Positions 8,729 to 19,922 of a stretch of DNA of 64,000 bases are shown here, piece by piece. Position numbers and translations under genes: made by a program. The stretch is taken from contig JABIQM010000036.1 in assembly GCA_018699415.1 (NCBI GenBank), positions 31,499 through 95,498 on the forward strand. The letters are read 5' to 3'. Position 1 is the stretch's first letter; each line of letters opens with the position of its first letter. The notes below the pieces were generated by a model, which worked only from the letters and a program-made list of their open reading frames with translations, ran no database searches and was not told where the DNA came from. This DNA is from Acidimicrobiaceae bacterium. GTDB lineage: Bacteria > Actinomycetota > Acidimicrobiia > Acidimicrobiales > Aldehydirespiratoraceae.

Positions 8729-10966
8729 TTAGCTGCCGCTGGCGACTCCGGGTAGGACGCGATAAGCGTCGTACACGGCTTCGATGCTGAGTACCGACGA
8801 CAAGAGCGAGTCGAGTTGGCTCACATCGGCGAGTTCGAAGTCGAACAGCATCTTGGCGATCGCGTTGTCACCGGTGTGACTGGAGACGCCATGGACACTG
8901 AGGCCGTGGTCACTGAAGACCGTGGCAACGTCGACCAGCAGGCCCTTGCGGTCGAGCGCACTGATCTCAACCGAGGTAGAGAACCGACCCGAGTGCTCCG
9001 AGTCCCACTCCACCTCGATGAGTCGGTCGGGCTGGCCTTCGGACAAGTCGCTGGCATTGAGACAGTCGTCGCGATGAACCGAAACGCCGCGACCACGGGT
9101 GACGAAACCGATGATCTCGTCCGGCGGCACCGGCGAGCAACACCGCGACAGGCGGACCATGATGTCGTCAAGGCCTTCGACGTGAACGCCAGCTCCGTGC
9201 GTCGGACGGCGCGGTGCGCCAGTTCGACGCGTCACCGTCGATGGCAACCGGTCGGCTTCGACAGGGTGCTCGTCGTCGCCTTTGAGCTCAGCGGCAATGC
9301 GGTCGGCGACCGATGCCGCTGCTACATGGCCCTCACCGATGGCAGCGAACAAGGATTCCTCATCGACATAATTTAGCTGCTTCATAGCATCGCCAAACGC
9401 CGGTTCCTTCAGCACGCGACGGGCCGGCAAACCCTCACGGCGCATCGCCTGGATCAGATCGTCCCGCCCGTGCTCAATGGAATCCTCGCGCCGTTCTCGC
9501 GTGTACCACTGCTTGATTTTGTTAGCCGCCCGGCGGCTAGCGACAAACTTCAACCAGTCACGCGATGGGCCAGCGCCCTCCACCTTCGAGGTAAAGACCT
9601 CGACCATGTCGCCAGACTCAAGACGTGTATCAAGCGGCACGAGACGACCGTTGACCTTGGATCCAATGCAGGCATGGCCAACATCGGTATGGATCGTGTA
9701 GGCGAAGTCGATTGTCGTGGCTCCAACGGGCAACTCAACAACCCTGCCCTTCGGGGTGAAGACAAACACCTCGTCCTGGTCGAGGTCGAATTTCAGATTG
9801 GACATGAACTCCGACGGATCGGAGGTTTCTTGCTGCCATTCGACGATGCGGTTCAGCCATGCAAGGTCCCCACCGCCACCGTCTTCCTTATAATCCCAGT
9901 GCGCGGCGACGCCGAACTCAGCGCGGGCGTGCATCTCCTTTGTTCGCAACTGCACTTCAAGCGACTTGCCCTGGGGACCAACCACCGTCGTGTGCAACGA
10001 CTGATAGAGATTGAACTTAGGCATCGCGATGTAGTCCTTGAACCGTCCCTGTACCGGCCGCCACGTGGCGTGGATCGAACCGAGGGCGCCATAGCAGTCA
10101 CGCACCGAGTCCACAATCACACGAATGGCGATGAGATCGAAGATCTCATCAAAGGACCGGCCCTTCACCACCATTTTCTCGTAGATCGACCACAGGTGCT
10201 TCGGCCGTCCATCGACATGAGCGACAATTCCCAGCTCAGCGAGACGGGCCTGAACATCGCCGATCACCTGCATGAGGTACAGATCGCGCTCTGGTGCTCG
10301 CTGCTGGATCATCTGATCGATCTCGGCGTAGCGACGGCTGTGCAGAGCGGCGAACGACAGGTCTTCGAGCTGGACTTTCAGATCCTGCATACCTAATCGA
10401 TGGGCAAGAGGGGCATAGACGTCGAGCGTCTCGCGTGCCACTCGCTCCTGCTTGTGTTGCGGCATCGCTGCGATGGTGCGGAGATTGTGAAGACGATCGG
10501 CGAGTTTGATGATCAGAACTCGGATGTCCTGGGCGATCGCCACGATCATCTTTCGCATTGTGGCGGCCTGTTGCTGCTCCTTCGAGTCGTACTTGACTCG
10601 CTCAAGCTTGGTGACCCCGTCGACGATGCGAGCGAGTTCGGCGCCGAACTCCTGCTCAAGCTGATCTATCTCAACGCCGGTGTCCTCCACCGCGTCATGC
10701 AGCAACGCTGCGGCAACAGCGATGTCATCGAGTCCTTGTTTAGCCACGATCGTTGCTACGGCCACTGGGTGACGGATGTAGGGCTCTCCCGACTTGCGGT
10801 TCTGTCCCTTGTGCGCAGTGTTGGCGAGCTTGAACGCCCGCTCGATGAGATCGATCGAGGCCTTGGGATGGTGCGAGGTGTACACATCAAGCAAATGAGC
10901 AATCTCGGCGGAAGCCGGACGGCTGGCCGCTCGCCGCCAAGGAAGAACGCGGGTGACTGTGGCCAT
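8729..10966 (-). CDS. relA: Bifunctional (p)ppGpp synthetase/hydrolase (RelA/SpoT, Rsh)
   Basis: 745 aa; HD domain (ALLHDAVEDTG), synthetase (YQSLHTTVVGPQGKSLEVQLRTKEMHARAE), TGS and ACT regions. Confidence 0.96.
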   Translation of the reverse strand: MATVTRVLPWRRAASRPASAEIAHLLDVYTSHHPKASIDLIERAFKLANTAHKGQNRKSGEPYIRHPVAVATIVAKQGLDDIAVAAALLHDAVEDTGVEIDQLEQEFGAELARIVDGVTKLERVKYDSKEQQQAATMRKMIVAIAQDIRVLIIKLADRLHNLRTIAAMPQHKQERVARETLDVYAPLAHRLGMQDLKVQLEDLSFAALHSRRYAEIDQMIQQRAPERDLYLMQVIGDVQARLAELGIVAHVDGRPKHLWSIYEKMVVKGRSFDEIFDLIAIRVIVDSVRDCYGALGSIHATWRPVQGRFKDYIAMPKFNLYQSLHTTVVGPQGKSLEVQLRTKEMHARAEFGVAAHWDYKEDGGGGDLAWLNRIVEWQQETSDPSEFMSNLKFDLDQDEVFVFTPKGRVVELPVGATTIDFAYTIHTDVGHACIGSKVNGRLVPLDTRLESGDMVEVFTSKVEGAGPSRDWLKFVASRRAANKIKQWYTRERREDSIEHGRDDLIQAMRREGLPARRVLKEPAFGDAMKQLNYVDEESLFAAIGEGHVAAASVADRIAAELKGDDEHPVEADRLPSTVTRRTGAPRRPTHGAGVHVEGLDDIMVRLSRCCSPVPPDEIIGFVTRGRGVSVHRDDCLNASDLSEGQPDRLIEVEWDSEHSGRFSTSVEISALDRKGLLVDVATVFSDHGLSVHGVSSHTGDNAIAKMLFDFELADVSQLDSLLSSVLSIEAVYDAYRVLPGVASGS

Positions 10967-11502
10967 CAGCCCTCCACCGCCATGACAGCCTCAATACGGT
11001 GTTGGTCGATGTTTTGACGACCATTGAGGAAGCACAACTCGATCAAGAAACCAAAGCCGAGTAGATGGCCACCCACGTTGCCGACAAGAGTCGCAGCCGC
11101 AGCTGCCGTGCCACCGGTTGCGAGCACGTCATCGATGACCAAGGTGCGGGCACCTGAACGTATCGCATCAAGATGCATCTCGATCGTGTCGACGCCGTAC
11201 TCCAGGCCATACGTAGCCGAGGTAGTTGCCGCAGGAAGCTTGCCAGCCTTGCGCATTGGCACGAATCCTGCCCCGAGAGCTCGAGCAACGGGTGCACCAA
11301 GGATGAAACCGCGAGCCTCAATGCCCACGACAGCTTCCACTCCCATATCCGTCCACGGCGACGCGATTGCGTCAACAGTGACAGCAAGACCCATGGCATC
11401 GCCAAGCAAAGGCGTTATGTCCTTGAACACAATCCCAGGCTTGGGAAAGTCCGGGATGTCGCGGATCAAACCCTGAATAGTGTCAACGGCGGACTCTGCC
11501 AT
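10966..11502 (-). CDS. apt: Adenine phosphoribosyltransferase
   Basis: IPDFPKPGIVFKDITPLLGD, VGIEARGFILGAPVA, TLVIDDVLATGGTAAA PRPP loop. Confidence 0.96.
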   Translation of the reverse strand: MAESAVDTIQGLIRDIPDFPKPGIVFKDITPLLGDAMGLAVTVDAIASPWTDMGVEAVVGIEARGFILGAPVARALGAGFVPMRKAGKLPAATTSATYGLEYGVDTIEMHLDAIRSGARTLVIDDVLATGGTAAAAATLVGNVGGHLLGFGFLIELCFLNGRQNIDQHRIEAVMAVEG

Positions 11503-11523
11503 GTTCTAACCGTATCGCTATTG

Positions 11524-12609
11524 CTACTTCTTCTTTTTCTTCCTCGGCCGAGGAGGAACGCCGGCCGCAGTTGGCCGATCAGCGGTCGCTCGCTTTGGAT
11601 TAGCTGTAGTGCCGCCAAGAGCGGCATCTTGCTTCGTAACTACACGTGTACCAACGTCGCCACCGGCACGAGTTATGACCTTCTTAGCGACTGCGGCATG
11701 GTCGGCTTCGCGTTCCTTCATGAACGCGACCAGTGAAGATGCCACGAAGATCGACGAGTAGGTGCCGACGACAATGCCAATAAGCAGCGCTATGGCGAAC
11801 TCTTGAAGGGTGAGCGCTCCAAGGAAGAACGAACCGATCACCAGCATCGACAGCACCGGCAAAACCGACGTGATCGATGTGTTGATCGAACGCATCAACA
11901 CCTGGTTGAGCGACTGATTCATCATCTCGGTGTATGTGTAGCGGCCGGTGACGCTGAGACGTCCGGCCACCTCACGGACCTTGTCGTAGACGACGATCGT
12001 GTCGTAGAGCGAGTAGCCCATGATCGTCAAGAACGCGATCACCGTCGCTGGTGTGACCTCAAACTGGAAGATTGCGTAGACGCCAACCGAGATCAAGATG
12101 TCGTGAGCCACCGCCACCAATGCACCCACGGCCATCTTCCATTCCAGACGGATAGCGATGTAGAACGCGATGATGATAAAGAACCAGATCAGTGCGTTGC
12201 GAGCTTTGCCGGTGATCTGATCACCCCAGGAGGGGCCGACCGTTGTGACGCTGACATCACCCGCTTGAACGCCGGCGAAGTCGCGGAGCGCCACGGTGAC
12301 TTCACTCACAGATGCCGGATCGTCGAGATCGGCGCGAACACGAATTGCTGAACTGCCAACAGTCTGGATCTTGCCTGCCGCAGCGCCTGTCCCTGATAGC
12401 GCATCCCGCGCCTCAGCGACCGACTGGCCGGGAGCATTGACCTCCCACGAGGTTCCGCCTTCGAACTCGATGCCGAGGTTCAGCCCGGCAACTAACAGCA
12501 CACCAACGCTGAGCAGGACAAGTGCTCCTGATCCCCAAAGGGCCTTGCGCCACATAAGCGGGAAATCGAAGTGGTGTTCACCTCGGTAGAGCATGCGAAG
12601 CGTTTTCAT
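11524..12609 (-). CDS. secF: Protein translocase subunit SecF
   Basis: FEGGTSWEVN, IMGYSLYDTIVVYDKVRE, RSINTSITSVLPVLSML. Confidence 0.96.
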   Translation of the reverse strand: MKTLRMLYRGEHHFDFPLMWRKALWGSGALVLLSVGVLLVAGLNLGIEFEGGTSWEVNAPGQSVAEARDALSGTGAAAGKIQTVGSSAIRVRADLDDPASVSEVTVALRDFAGVQAGDVSVTTVGPSWGDQITGKARNALIWFFIIIAFYIAIRLEWKMAVGALVAVAHDILISVGVYAIFQFEVTPATVIAFLTIMGYSLYDTIVVYDKVREVAGRLSVTGRYTYTEMMNQSLNQVLMRSINTSITSVLPVLSMLVIGSFFLGALTLQEFAIALLIGIVVGTYSSIFVASSLVAFMKEREADHAAVAKKVITRAGGDVGTRVVTKQDAALGGTTANPKRATADRPTAAGVPPRPRKKKKK

Positions 12610-14099
12610 GACGACACCTCAGCCGGGCTCGGGATTCCGAAACGCGATGGCTTCTCCTCTACCCCGTCCCGCGCTGCCAAGATGCGGATCGCCGGACCCA
12701 TGAAGAAGTATGTGGCCACGAGGTCAAGGACCGTGGCGAGGCCGAGGAACAAGGCGAAGCCCTTCACCTGACCAACCGTGAGGAAGTAGAGAACAGCTGC
12801 GGCGATAAGGCTCGCCACGTTGGCCTTCACGATCGTGGAGTAAGCAATCGGGAACGCCCGCTCGACGGCGGACCGAAGACTTCGGTCGTTGCGGACGTCT
12901 TCCTTCAAGTGTTCGAAGTAGACAACGTTGGAATCAACTGAGACGCCGATCGACACGATCAAACCGGTCACCCCGGCCAGCGTGAGTGCCAAGCCTTGGG
13001 TCTCCCCAAGCCACGCAATTATCGTCCACAACAACGAACCGGAGATGACAAGGCTCAAGATGGCGACAACGCCGAGTAGTCGGTAATAGGCAATCAGGTA
13101 AATCGACACCATGCCGACGCCGATGATGGCGGCGATAACACCTGAATCGAGCGCATCCTCACCGAGTGTGGACGAGACGATGCGACTCTCCTGTGGGATG
13201 AGTTCGAGCGGAAGAGCCCCGAAGCGAAGCACTAAGGCGAGATCTTTCGCCTCCTCCTCTTGCATGTTGCCACCGGAGATCACGATCCCATCACGACTGA
13301 AGTTAGCTACGGCGACGTTGGGTGCACTCTCAACGACACCATCGATCTCAATCGCAAGGCGTCCGACACCTCGGCCAGAGCTTCGATCGATTCCCGTGGG
13401 TGGGCATCCCGGAGAACCGGATGCACACATGCTGGCGAGGTTGTTGAAGTCGTCGATACCTGGCGAGCCGGGACGGAACGTGATGCTCACAATCCACTCA
13501 GGCACTTGGAAAAGCGCTGCCGCAGTTTCGAGCGACTCGCCGTTGAGACGATCGACACCGTCGCCGTCTTGCTGAAGCAACTCAGGTGCCGGGCCGAGGA
13601 GGTAGGCGACCGCATCATTCCGCTTGTCCGACCCGATCATGCACTCGTCAGCCGCAGCATCAGGAGTTGGAGCGGCGGCGAGCAGTTCGCTTGCGTTGGG
13701 GCACGAGGCAAGAGCGGACTCTGAGAAGGGCACCCCGAGCATGCCGTCGGCAAGAACCGGGCGAAAGCGAAGTTCTGCGGTCTGGCCTACGAGATCGATG
13801 GCGCGAGCCTCGTCCTCGACGCCAGGAATCTGAACAAGGATCGTGGCGCCTTGCCGGGTGACCTCAGGTTCACGAACACCAAGACCATCAACACGGTTGC
13901 GGATGATTTCTACAGCCTGGTCAAGGGTGTCCTCGTCGATCTCAGTGCCGTCTGCGGGTTCGGCCGGTTCAAGGACAACGCTGGCGCCGCCCTGCAGGTC
14001 AAGGCCGAGGAACGGCTCGTTGCCAGCGGCAAGGGTGTAGATGATTCCGCCAACCGACAGCAGAATGATCAGTACGACGTAGGTGACTTGACGACGCAT
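12606..14099 (-). CDS. secD: Protein translocase subunit SecD
   Basis: LGLDLQGGASVVLE, EIIRNRVDGLGVREPEVTRQGATILVQIPG; overlaps secF start. Confidence 0.96.
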   Translation of the reverse strand: MRRQVTYVVLIILLSVGGIIYTLAAGNEPFLGLDLQGGASVVLEPAEPADGTEIDEDTLDQAVEIIRNRVDGLGVREPEVTRQGATILVQIPGVEDEARAIDLVGQTAELRFRPVLADGMLGVPFSESALASCPNASELLAAAPTPDAAADECMIGSDKRNDAVAYLLGPAPELLQQDGDGVDRLNGESLETAAALFQVPEWIVSITFRPGSPGIDDFNNLASMCASGSPGCPPTGIDRSSGRGVGRLAIEIDGVVESAPNVAVANFSRDGIVISGGNMQEEEAKDLALVLRFGALPLELIPQESRIVSSTLGEDALDSGVIAAIIGVGMVSIYLIAYYRLLGVVAILSLVISGSLLWTIIAWLGETQGLALTLAGVTGLIVSIGVSVDSNVVYFEHLKEDVRNDRSLRSAVERAFPIAYSTIVKANVASLIAAAVLYFLTVGQVKGFALFLGLATVLDLVATYFFMGPAIRILAARDGVEEKPSRFGIPSPAEVSS

Positions 14100-14107
14100 C
14101 AGGTTGT

Positions 14108-14434
14108 TCAGGACTCGTCTTCGATTTCGATGAATTCGTCATCAGTCTCATCGTCGACGTCGTTCTCGTCATCATCATCGGTGTCGAAATCTGCAACCTT
14201 CTCGGTGACCGAAGACTTCATGATCTTGAGTTCGACCTCTGGTGCAACTTCGAGCCAGACAACATCGTCTTCAACTTCAGCAATGGCACCGAAAATGCCG
14301 GACGATGTGACCACCAAGTCACCCTCCTCGAGGGAACGCAACAGCGCCTGGTGGGCTTTCATCTTGCGCTGTTGAGGAACGATCATGAACGCATAAAGCG
14401 CTCCGAGCATCACGAATAGGATTACAACCTGCAT
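14108..14434 (-). CDS. yajC: Preprotein translocase subunit YajC
   Basis: MIVPQQRKMKAHQALLRSLEEGDLVVTSSGIFG; acidic tail; precedes secD. Confidence 0.9.
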   Translation of the reverse strand: MQVVILFVMLGALYAFMIVPQQRKMKAHQALLRSLEEGDLVVTSSGIFGAIAEVEDDVVWLEVAPEVELKIMKSSVTEKVADFDTDDDDENDVDDETDDEFIEIEDES

Positions 14435-14475
14435 GGGACGGCCGTTCTGCGGTGGGGTTTGAACCGAGGATGAGG

Positions 14476-15591
14476 CTACCGGCCCGACCAGACCTCATGA
14501 ACCCCCATACGAAAGGAGTCGAAAGTTCCTTCGCTGATGGCATCGGCCATCTGGTCCATAAAGCGGAGCAGCCAAGCCACGTTGTGCAACGTAATGATGC
14601 GAGCCGCGGTCGGTTCTTTGGTCTGAAGAAGGTGGCGGAGATAACCCTTGGACCAGCGAGCGGCCGGTGATCCCGGCCAATCCGGATCAAGCGGTTCATC
14701 GGATGTGCGGAACTCGGAGCGGGTCAAGTTGTAGCGGCCGGCGTCGGTGAGGATCGTGCCGTGGCGGGCGAGACGAGTGGGCAACACACAATCGAACATG
14801 TCGACACCTCGAGCGACGCTCTCCACAATGCCGATCGGATCGCCGAGCCCCATAAAGTACCGGGGCTGATCAAGTGGCAGGAGATCCATGCATGCGTCGA
14901 GGCCGTACAGCATCTCGTCGCGGTTCTCCCCTACGGAGAGGCCACCAATCGCGTAGCCGTCGAAGCCGACCTCAATGGTTCGACGGGCGGACTCGACCCG
15001 CAGCGCTTCATCGGTACCGCCCTGCACGATGCCGAACTGGCACTGGCGGCCAGCAGCGTCAGGATGCTCGAGAAACGTCTGACGACCCCGACCGGCCCAC
15101 AACGCAGTGCGATCAATCGCCGCGCGCAGGACCGAGCGATCAGCGACTGACGACGGGCACACATCGAGCACCATCTGGATGTCGGCGCCGATCTGGGCCT
15201 GAACCTCAACCGCCCGCTCGGGCGTCAGCAGGTGGGTGGTGCCGTCATATGTGGACTTGAAGGTTGCACCCTCGTCAGTAATCTGAGGCGCGAGTGAGAA
15301 GATCTGGTACCCGCCGCTGTCGGTGAGTACATGGCCATTCCAGTCGGCGAAGCCGTGGATGTGACCGAGCTTCTCGATCACGTCAGCACCCGGCCGCAGC
15401 ATCAGGTGGTACGTATTGGCGAGGATTACTTGAGCGCCCAGGTCCTCCATGTCGCTGGAGGCAAGATGCCGAATAGCGCCGCGGGTGCCGACCGGCATGA
15501 ATCGAGGCGTCGTGAACTCTCCGCGCGGGGTTGTCACAACCCCGCAGCGTGCACCGCCATCACGAGCGGTTTCGGTAAAGAGAGCCTTCAT
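14476..15591 (-). CDS. tgt: Queuine tRNA-ribosyltransferase
   Basis: TPRFMPVGTRGAIRHL, LANTYHLMLRPG, LTDSGGYQIFSL, RYFMGLGDP, FDCVLPTRLARHGT. Confidence 0.95.
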   Translation of the reverse strand: MKALFTETARDGGARCGVVTTPRGEFTTPRFMPVGTRGAIRHLASSDMEDLGAQVILANTYHLMLRPGADVIEKLGHIHGFADWNGHVLTDSGGYQIFSLAPQITDEGATFKSTYDGTTHLLTPERAVEVQAQIGADIQMVLDVCPSSVADRSVLRAAIDRTALWAGRGRQTFLEHPDAAGRQCQFGIVQGGTDEALRVESARRTIEVGFDGYAIGGLSVGENRDEMLYGLDACMDLLPLDQPRYFMGLGDPIGIVESVARGVDMFDCVLPTRLARHGTILTDAGRYNLTRSEFRTSDEPLDPDWPGSPAARWSKGYLRHLLQTKEPTAARIITLHNVAWLLRFMDQMADAISEGTFDSFRMGVHEVWSGR

Positions 15592-15782
15592 GGGGTGCAG
15601 GCTAGGCGCTGGCCTCGGCAGCCGGTTGCTCCATCAACTCGGAGGGGAAGATGACGCGCCTCGCCGTCGGTACAGCCGCCTGGTGTGCCCAACTGGAGGT
15701 GCTTGAGCGCTCCCGTTGGTCGTGATTGAGCGAGCAAGCGCAGTGCATCGCAGGCCAGCGTGGCCGGTGCGAGAATCTCATC

Positions 15783-16538
15783 ATGTCTCAGCCTGACTAT
15801 CTCGCGCTACCTGACCCACACCTCAATCCTGTGTTCGCAGCCGCCTACGACGACCCGACTCACGAGCTTTTTGGTCTGGATGCGGTCGGCGCAGCCGTCG
15901 GCATTCTGTCCGATCTCGCCGGGTGCGGAGCCGTGGTCGAGTTTGCAGTGGGCACTGGACGCTTGGCGCTACCTCTCGCTAAGACGGGGATCCGAGTCCA
16001 TGGCATTGATTTCTCGGAACCGATGCTGGCGGAACTGCAGAAAAAAGACGAAGCGAACCTTGTTTCGCTGACGGTGGGCGACATGACCAAGACTCGCGTG
16101 TGCGAAGACGCCGCCGTCGTGTACCTCGTCTACAACACCATCACGAATCTCCGAACGCAGCGGCAGCAGGCCGCTTGCTTTCGCAATGCTGCAGCTCATC
16201 TTGCACCGAGCGGGTGTTTCGTCATCGAGAACGGGTTGCCGCAGCGTCACCGACTACCTTTCGGCGAAACCGTCGCACCCTTTGACGTGTCAGCAAACCA
16301 CCTCGGCTTCGACGAGTACGTGGACCGTGTGAATCAGATCTCAATCTCGCACCACTACCACATCAACGGCAGCCAGGCTCGACGCAGTTCCTTGGCTTTT
16401 CGCTACGTCTGGCCATCCGAACTCGAACTGATGGCTGAGCTGGCCGGGATGACGCTCGAAGATAGATGGGCCGATTGGGACCGCTCTGTGTTCACTGACA
16501 AGTCGCGATCGCACGTATCGGTCTGGCGAAAGCTGTAG
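15783..16538 (+). CDS. SAM-dependent class I methyltransferase
   Basis: VVEFAVGTGRLALPLAKTGIRVHGIDFSEPMLAEL motif; Met at 15783 preferred over ORF start. Confidence 0.8.
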   Translation: MSQPDYLALPDPHLNPVFAAAYDDPTHELFGLDAVGAAVGILSDLAGCGAVVEFAVGTGRLALPLAKTGIRVHGIDFSEPMLAELQKKDEANLVSLTVGDMTKTRVCEDAAVVYLVYNTITNLRTQRQQAACFRNAAAHLAPSGCFVIENGLPQRHRLPFGETVAPFDVSANHLGFDEYVDRVNQISISHHYHINGSQARRSSLAFRYVWPSELELMAELAGMTLEDRWADWDRSVFTDKSRSHVSVWRKL

Positions 16539-16641
16539 TGGCGGGTCTGTGTCGACCCCAACGCGAGCTTCGCCGCATCGGATGCTGCCGGACTCAAAGT
16601 CGGCGCCGGCGAGCGAACCTGGCGCAGCCTGCGGCAGGGCC

Positions 16642-17664
16642 TCACGAAACGATCCTGTCCCCGTCAACCCCAAGGAGCATTGCGTCACCGAAGCTGAGGA
16701 AGCGATAGTCATCGTCGAGGGCAATGTCATAGAGGTCACGCCAGCGGGGGCCGACAAACGCGTCAACGAGGCAGAGTAGAGTGGATTCGGGGAGATGGAA
16801 GTTCGTCAGCAGGACATCGACGACCTGCCAGTTGAACGGGCGACGGATGAAGAGGTTGCTTCGACCTTCCGGATTGCCCGTCACTGCCCATGATTCGAGC
16901 GCTCTCACTGCGGTGGTACCAACTGCGACCACACGACCGGCCTTCCCGACCGCAGATTGCGTCGCAGCGGGGACGTGATACCACTCCGTGTGCATGACGT
17001 GGTCGTCGAGGCGGTGCACCATCACAGGACGAAACGTGTCGAGGCCGACCGCAAGTTCCACCGTCGCCACATTGATGCCCCGTTCGGCCAGTTTCGCGAA
17101 GACTTCATCGGTGAAATGCAAGCCAGCGGTTGGTGCAGCAGCCGACAGCGGGCGATCAGCGTAGACGGTCTGATAGCGATCTGAATTGTCGATCTGCTTC
17201 TCGATATACGGCGGCAACGGTGGCAGACCCACCTCCTCGAGGACCTCGAGGAGTGGGCGATCGCCTGTATCGAGGACAACCAGTCGTCGTCCGTCGCCGA
17301 GATTCTCGCCCATCTCGATGCGGAGGTCGCCGGTCGTCAGTTTCATGCCGGGAGCAAGCTTCCGGCTCGGACGGGCGAGTGCTTCCCAGCCTTCGTCGCC
17401 ACGGTTTTCAAGAAGAAGGATCTCGGCTCCTCCACCTGTTGGCCGCCGAGCCGGGATCCGCGCCGGCAGGACACGGGTATCGTTGACCACAACCAAGTCA
17501 CCCGGCTCCAGCAGTTCAGGGAGATCGGCCACGATGCGGTGTTCAACGCTGTCTTTGCAGTCGACGAGAAGCCGAGCGGAATCACGCGGCTCGATCGGCG
17601 TCTGGGCGATCGCCGATGGCGGCAACTCGTATCGAATATCAGCGAGGGTCTCGGGTCGATCCAT
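16642..17664 (-). CDS. queA: S-adenosylmethionine:tRNA ribosyltransferase-isomerase
   Basis: YELPPSAIAQTPIEPRDSARLL, VVNDTRVLPARI, AAPTAGLHFTDEV, TNFHLPESTLLCLVDAFVG. Confidence 0.95.
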   Translation of the reverse strand: MDRPETLADIRYELPPSAIAQTPIEPRDSARLLVDCKDSVEHRIVADLPELLEPGDLVVVNDTRVLPARIPARRPTGGGAEILLLENRGDEGWEALARPSRKLAPGMKLTTGDLRIEMGENLGDGRRLVVLDTGDRPLLEVLEEVGLPPLPPYIEKQIDNSDRYQTVYADRPLSAAAPTAGLHFTDEVFAKLAERGINVATVELAVGLDTFRPVMVHRLDDHVMHTEWYHVPAATQSAVGKAGRVVAVGTTAVRALESWAVTGNPEGRSNLFIRRPFNWQVVDVLLTNFHLPESTLLCLVDAFVGPRWRDLYDIALDDDYRFLSFGDAMLLGVDGDRIVS

Positions 17665-17709
17665 CGATGGGGAGGCTAGACCCTGCAGAGGCCCGCAAGG
17701 TTCCCGAGG

Positions 17710-18750
17710 TCAGCCGTCGAACAAGCCGGACTGCGGCGCAGTGTCGACCGCCGGTGGCGGCGACATCCCGAGGTGCTGGTAGGCAGCCGGGGTAGCGACG
17801 CGGCCCCGCGGGGTGCGCATCAGCAGACCCTGCTGGATCAGGTACGGCTCGTAGACATCTTCGACCGTTTCCGTCGGCTCACTCACCGAGATGGCAAGCG
17901 TTGACAAACCGACCGGGCCCCCGCCGAAGCGACGGCAAACGGAATCCAATACGGCGCGGCTGGCCTTGTCGAGGCCGAGTTCGTCGACGCCGAAAAAAGC
18001 CAGACCGTCAGAAGCGACCTCAGCATCGACATGTCCGTCACGCTCAACTTCGGCGTAGTCACGGACCTGGCGCAGCAGTCGGTTGGCGATACGAGGCGTG
18101 CCTCGCGATCGACGGGCAATCTCCCACGCGCCGCCTTCATCGATGTCAACGTGAAGGATTCGAGCGGCTCGCATAGCGATCGACAGGAGGTCATCGACCT
18201 CGTAGTAGTCGAGGCGAGCAACCAAGCCGAAACGATCACGAAGCGGGCCGGTGATCAGCCCGGTGCGGGTCGTGGCGCCGACCAATGTGAACCGGGCGAG
18301 GTCCAATGGGATTGAACGAGCGGCCGGCCCCTTGCCGAGCACGACATCGATCCGAAAGTCTTCCATGGCGGGATAGAGCACTTCTTCAACAGGACGAGGC
18401 AGACGGTGGATCTCGTCGATAAAGAGGACGTCACCCTCTTCAAGCTTCGACAGAATCGAAGCGAGATCGCCCGCCCGCTCAAGCGCTGGGCCCGAGGTGA
18501 CGTTGAGGTTCGAACCCATCTCCGAAGCGATGATATTGGCCAGCGTGGTCTTGCCGAGACCAGGAGGACCAGCGAACAAGAGGTGATCAGAGGCTTCATT
18601 GCGGCGGGCGGCAGCACCCAGCATCACACCGAGGTGGCCTTTCAACTCGGCCTGTCCGACAAATTCAGCCAGCGTGCGAGGCCGTAAACCTGGTTCCTCG
18701 ATGATGTCTTCTGGCTCTTCAGCCGGGGACAGGAGTTCTTCGCGTGCCAT
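17710..18750 (-). CDS. ruvB: Holliday junction branch migration ATPase RuvB
   Basis: [54 protein letters not shown]. Confidence 0.97.
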   Translation of the reverse strand: MAREELLSPAEEPEDIIEEPGLRPRTLAEFVGQAELKGHLGVMLGAAARRNEASDHLLFAGPPGLGKTTLANIIASEMGSNLNVTSGPALERAGDLASILSKLEEGDVLFIDEIHRLPRPVEEVLYPAMEDFRIDVVLGKGPAARSIPLDLARFTLVGATTRTGLITGPLRDRFGLVARLDYYEVDDLLSIAMRAARILHVDIDEGGAWEIARRSRGTPRIANRLLRQVRDYAEVERDGHVDAEVASDGLAFFGVDELGLDKASRAVLDSVCRRFGGGPVGLSTLAISVSEPTETVEDVYEPYLIQQGLLMRTPRGRVATPAAYQHLGMSPPPAVDTAPQSGLFDG

Positions 18751-19424
18751 CAGATGCCCGATGCCAGACGACGCAGGGCGTCCCTTAGAAGGTCAGATGT
18801 TTCGCCACCAGCAGGCAAATCAACCAGCACGGCATGAATCTCGTCAGCCGCATAGCCGAGGCCCTCTAGGGCCGAGCGCACGTCAGCGCGTGCGCCACCA
18901 GCGACTGCTGCGGGCGATCCGTCGGTCAAAACCACGACGTCGGAATCAGGAAGGTCGAGCTTCGACTTCAGCTCCATGACCAGTCGAGCAGCGGTCTTCT
19001 TGCCGACGCCGGGAACGAGACAGAGCGCAGCGACGTCATCGTTGGCGACTGCTATGCGCAGCGCATCGGGACCGTGCACAGACAAGATGGCAAGACCGAG
19101 TGCCGGGCCTACCCCATGAGCGCTGATGAGGGACTCGAAAACACGCCGTTCAGCGATCGTGGCGAAGCCATAAAGCGTCTCGCTGTCTTCTCGAACCGCG
19201 TGATGCGTGTGAACGAAGACCTCGTCATCGAGCTCACCGATCGTGACCGACGTGGATGGCGTGACCTGCACGCGGTGGCCGATCCCCGCCACCTCGATCA
19301 GTAGCTCTCCGTCATGGCCGCGGTCGAGTAGCCGACCTCGCAGCGATCCGATCATCCGACCATTCCTCCGACTCGTTTCATGGATGCAGACGTGCGTCGC
19401 GACGGTACACGGGCAAGATGACAC
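18750..19424 (-). CDS. ruvA: Holliday junction branch migration protein RuvA
   Basis: [49 protein letters not shown]; start likely MIGSLRG (about 19355). Confidence 0.93.
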   Translation of the reverse strand: MSSCPCTVATHVCIHETSRRNGRMIGSLRGRLLDRGHDGELLIEVAGIGHRVQVTPSTSVTIGELDDEVFVHTHHAVREDSETLYGFATIAERRVFESLISAHGVGPALGLAILSVHGPDALRIAVANDDVAALCLVPGVGKKTAARLVMELKSKLDLPDSDVVVLTDGSPAAVAGGARADVRSALEGLGYAADEIHAVLVDLPAGGETSDLLRDALRRLASGI

Positions 19425-19867
19425 AGGGCGACGGCAACTGCATCCGCGGCATCAGCCGGCGACAGCCGCTTCGGAAGCCCCAGCAGCGTCTGGACCATGG
19501 CGCCAACCTCGTCCTTGCCAGCTCCGCCCCAGCCCGCAACCGCGTGCTTGATCTCGTTGGGCGAGTATTCGACCACATCGCAGCCGACGCTGGCGGCTTC
19601 GGCCATCGCCAGACCGCTGGCCATGCCGACACCCATGGCCGTAGACACATTGGTCTGGAAGAGCACTCGCTCCACCGCGACAACATCTGGTTTCAGCTCG
19701 GCGATCAGATCGCGGAGCTCTCGTTGGAGCTCCGCCAGACGAATCGGGCGGTCAAGTTTGGGGTCGGTCCGGATAACACCCGCAGCGACGGCACGAGGCT
19801 TGCGTCCGTGCTCCAAACAGCCGTAGCCGCACCGGGAAAGCCCGGGGTCGATACCTAAGACGAACAC
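19352..19867 (-). CDS. ruvC: Crossover junction endodeoxyribonuclease RuvC
   Basis: [48 protein letters not shown]. Confidence 0.95.
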   Translation of the reverse strand: MFVLGIDPGLSRCGYGCLEHGRKPRAVAAGVIRTDPKLDRPIRLAELQRELRDLIAELKPDVVAVERVLFQTNVSTAMGVGMASGLAMAEAASVGCDVVEYSPNEIKHAVAGWGGAGKDEVGAMVQTLLGLPKRLSPADAADAVAVALCHLARVPSRRTSASMKRVGGMVG

Positions 19868-19922
19868 ATGTACGACTCTAGTCCGACATCAAGATCGGGT
19901 GGTGCCAGCCGATGTATGAGGT

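Noticed and set aside
16541-16563. GGGTCTGTGTCGACCCC as a third REP-like copy
   Set aside because: Core differs and there is no GCACG/CGTGC outer stem.
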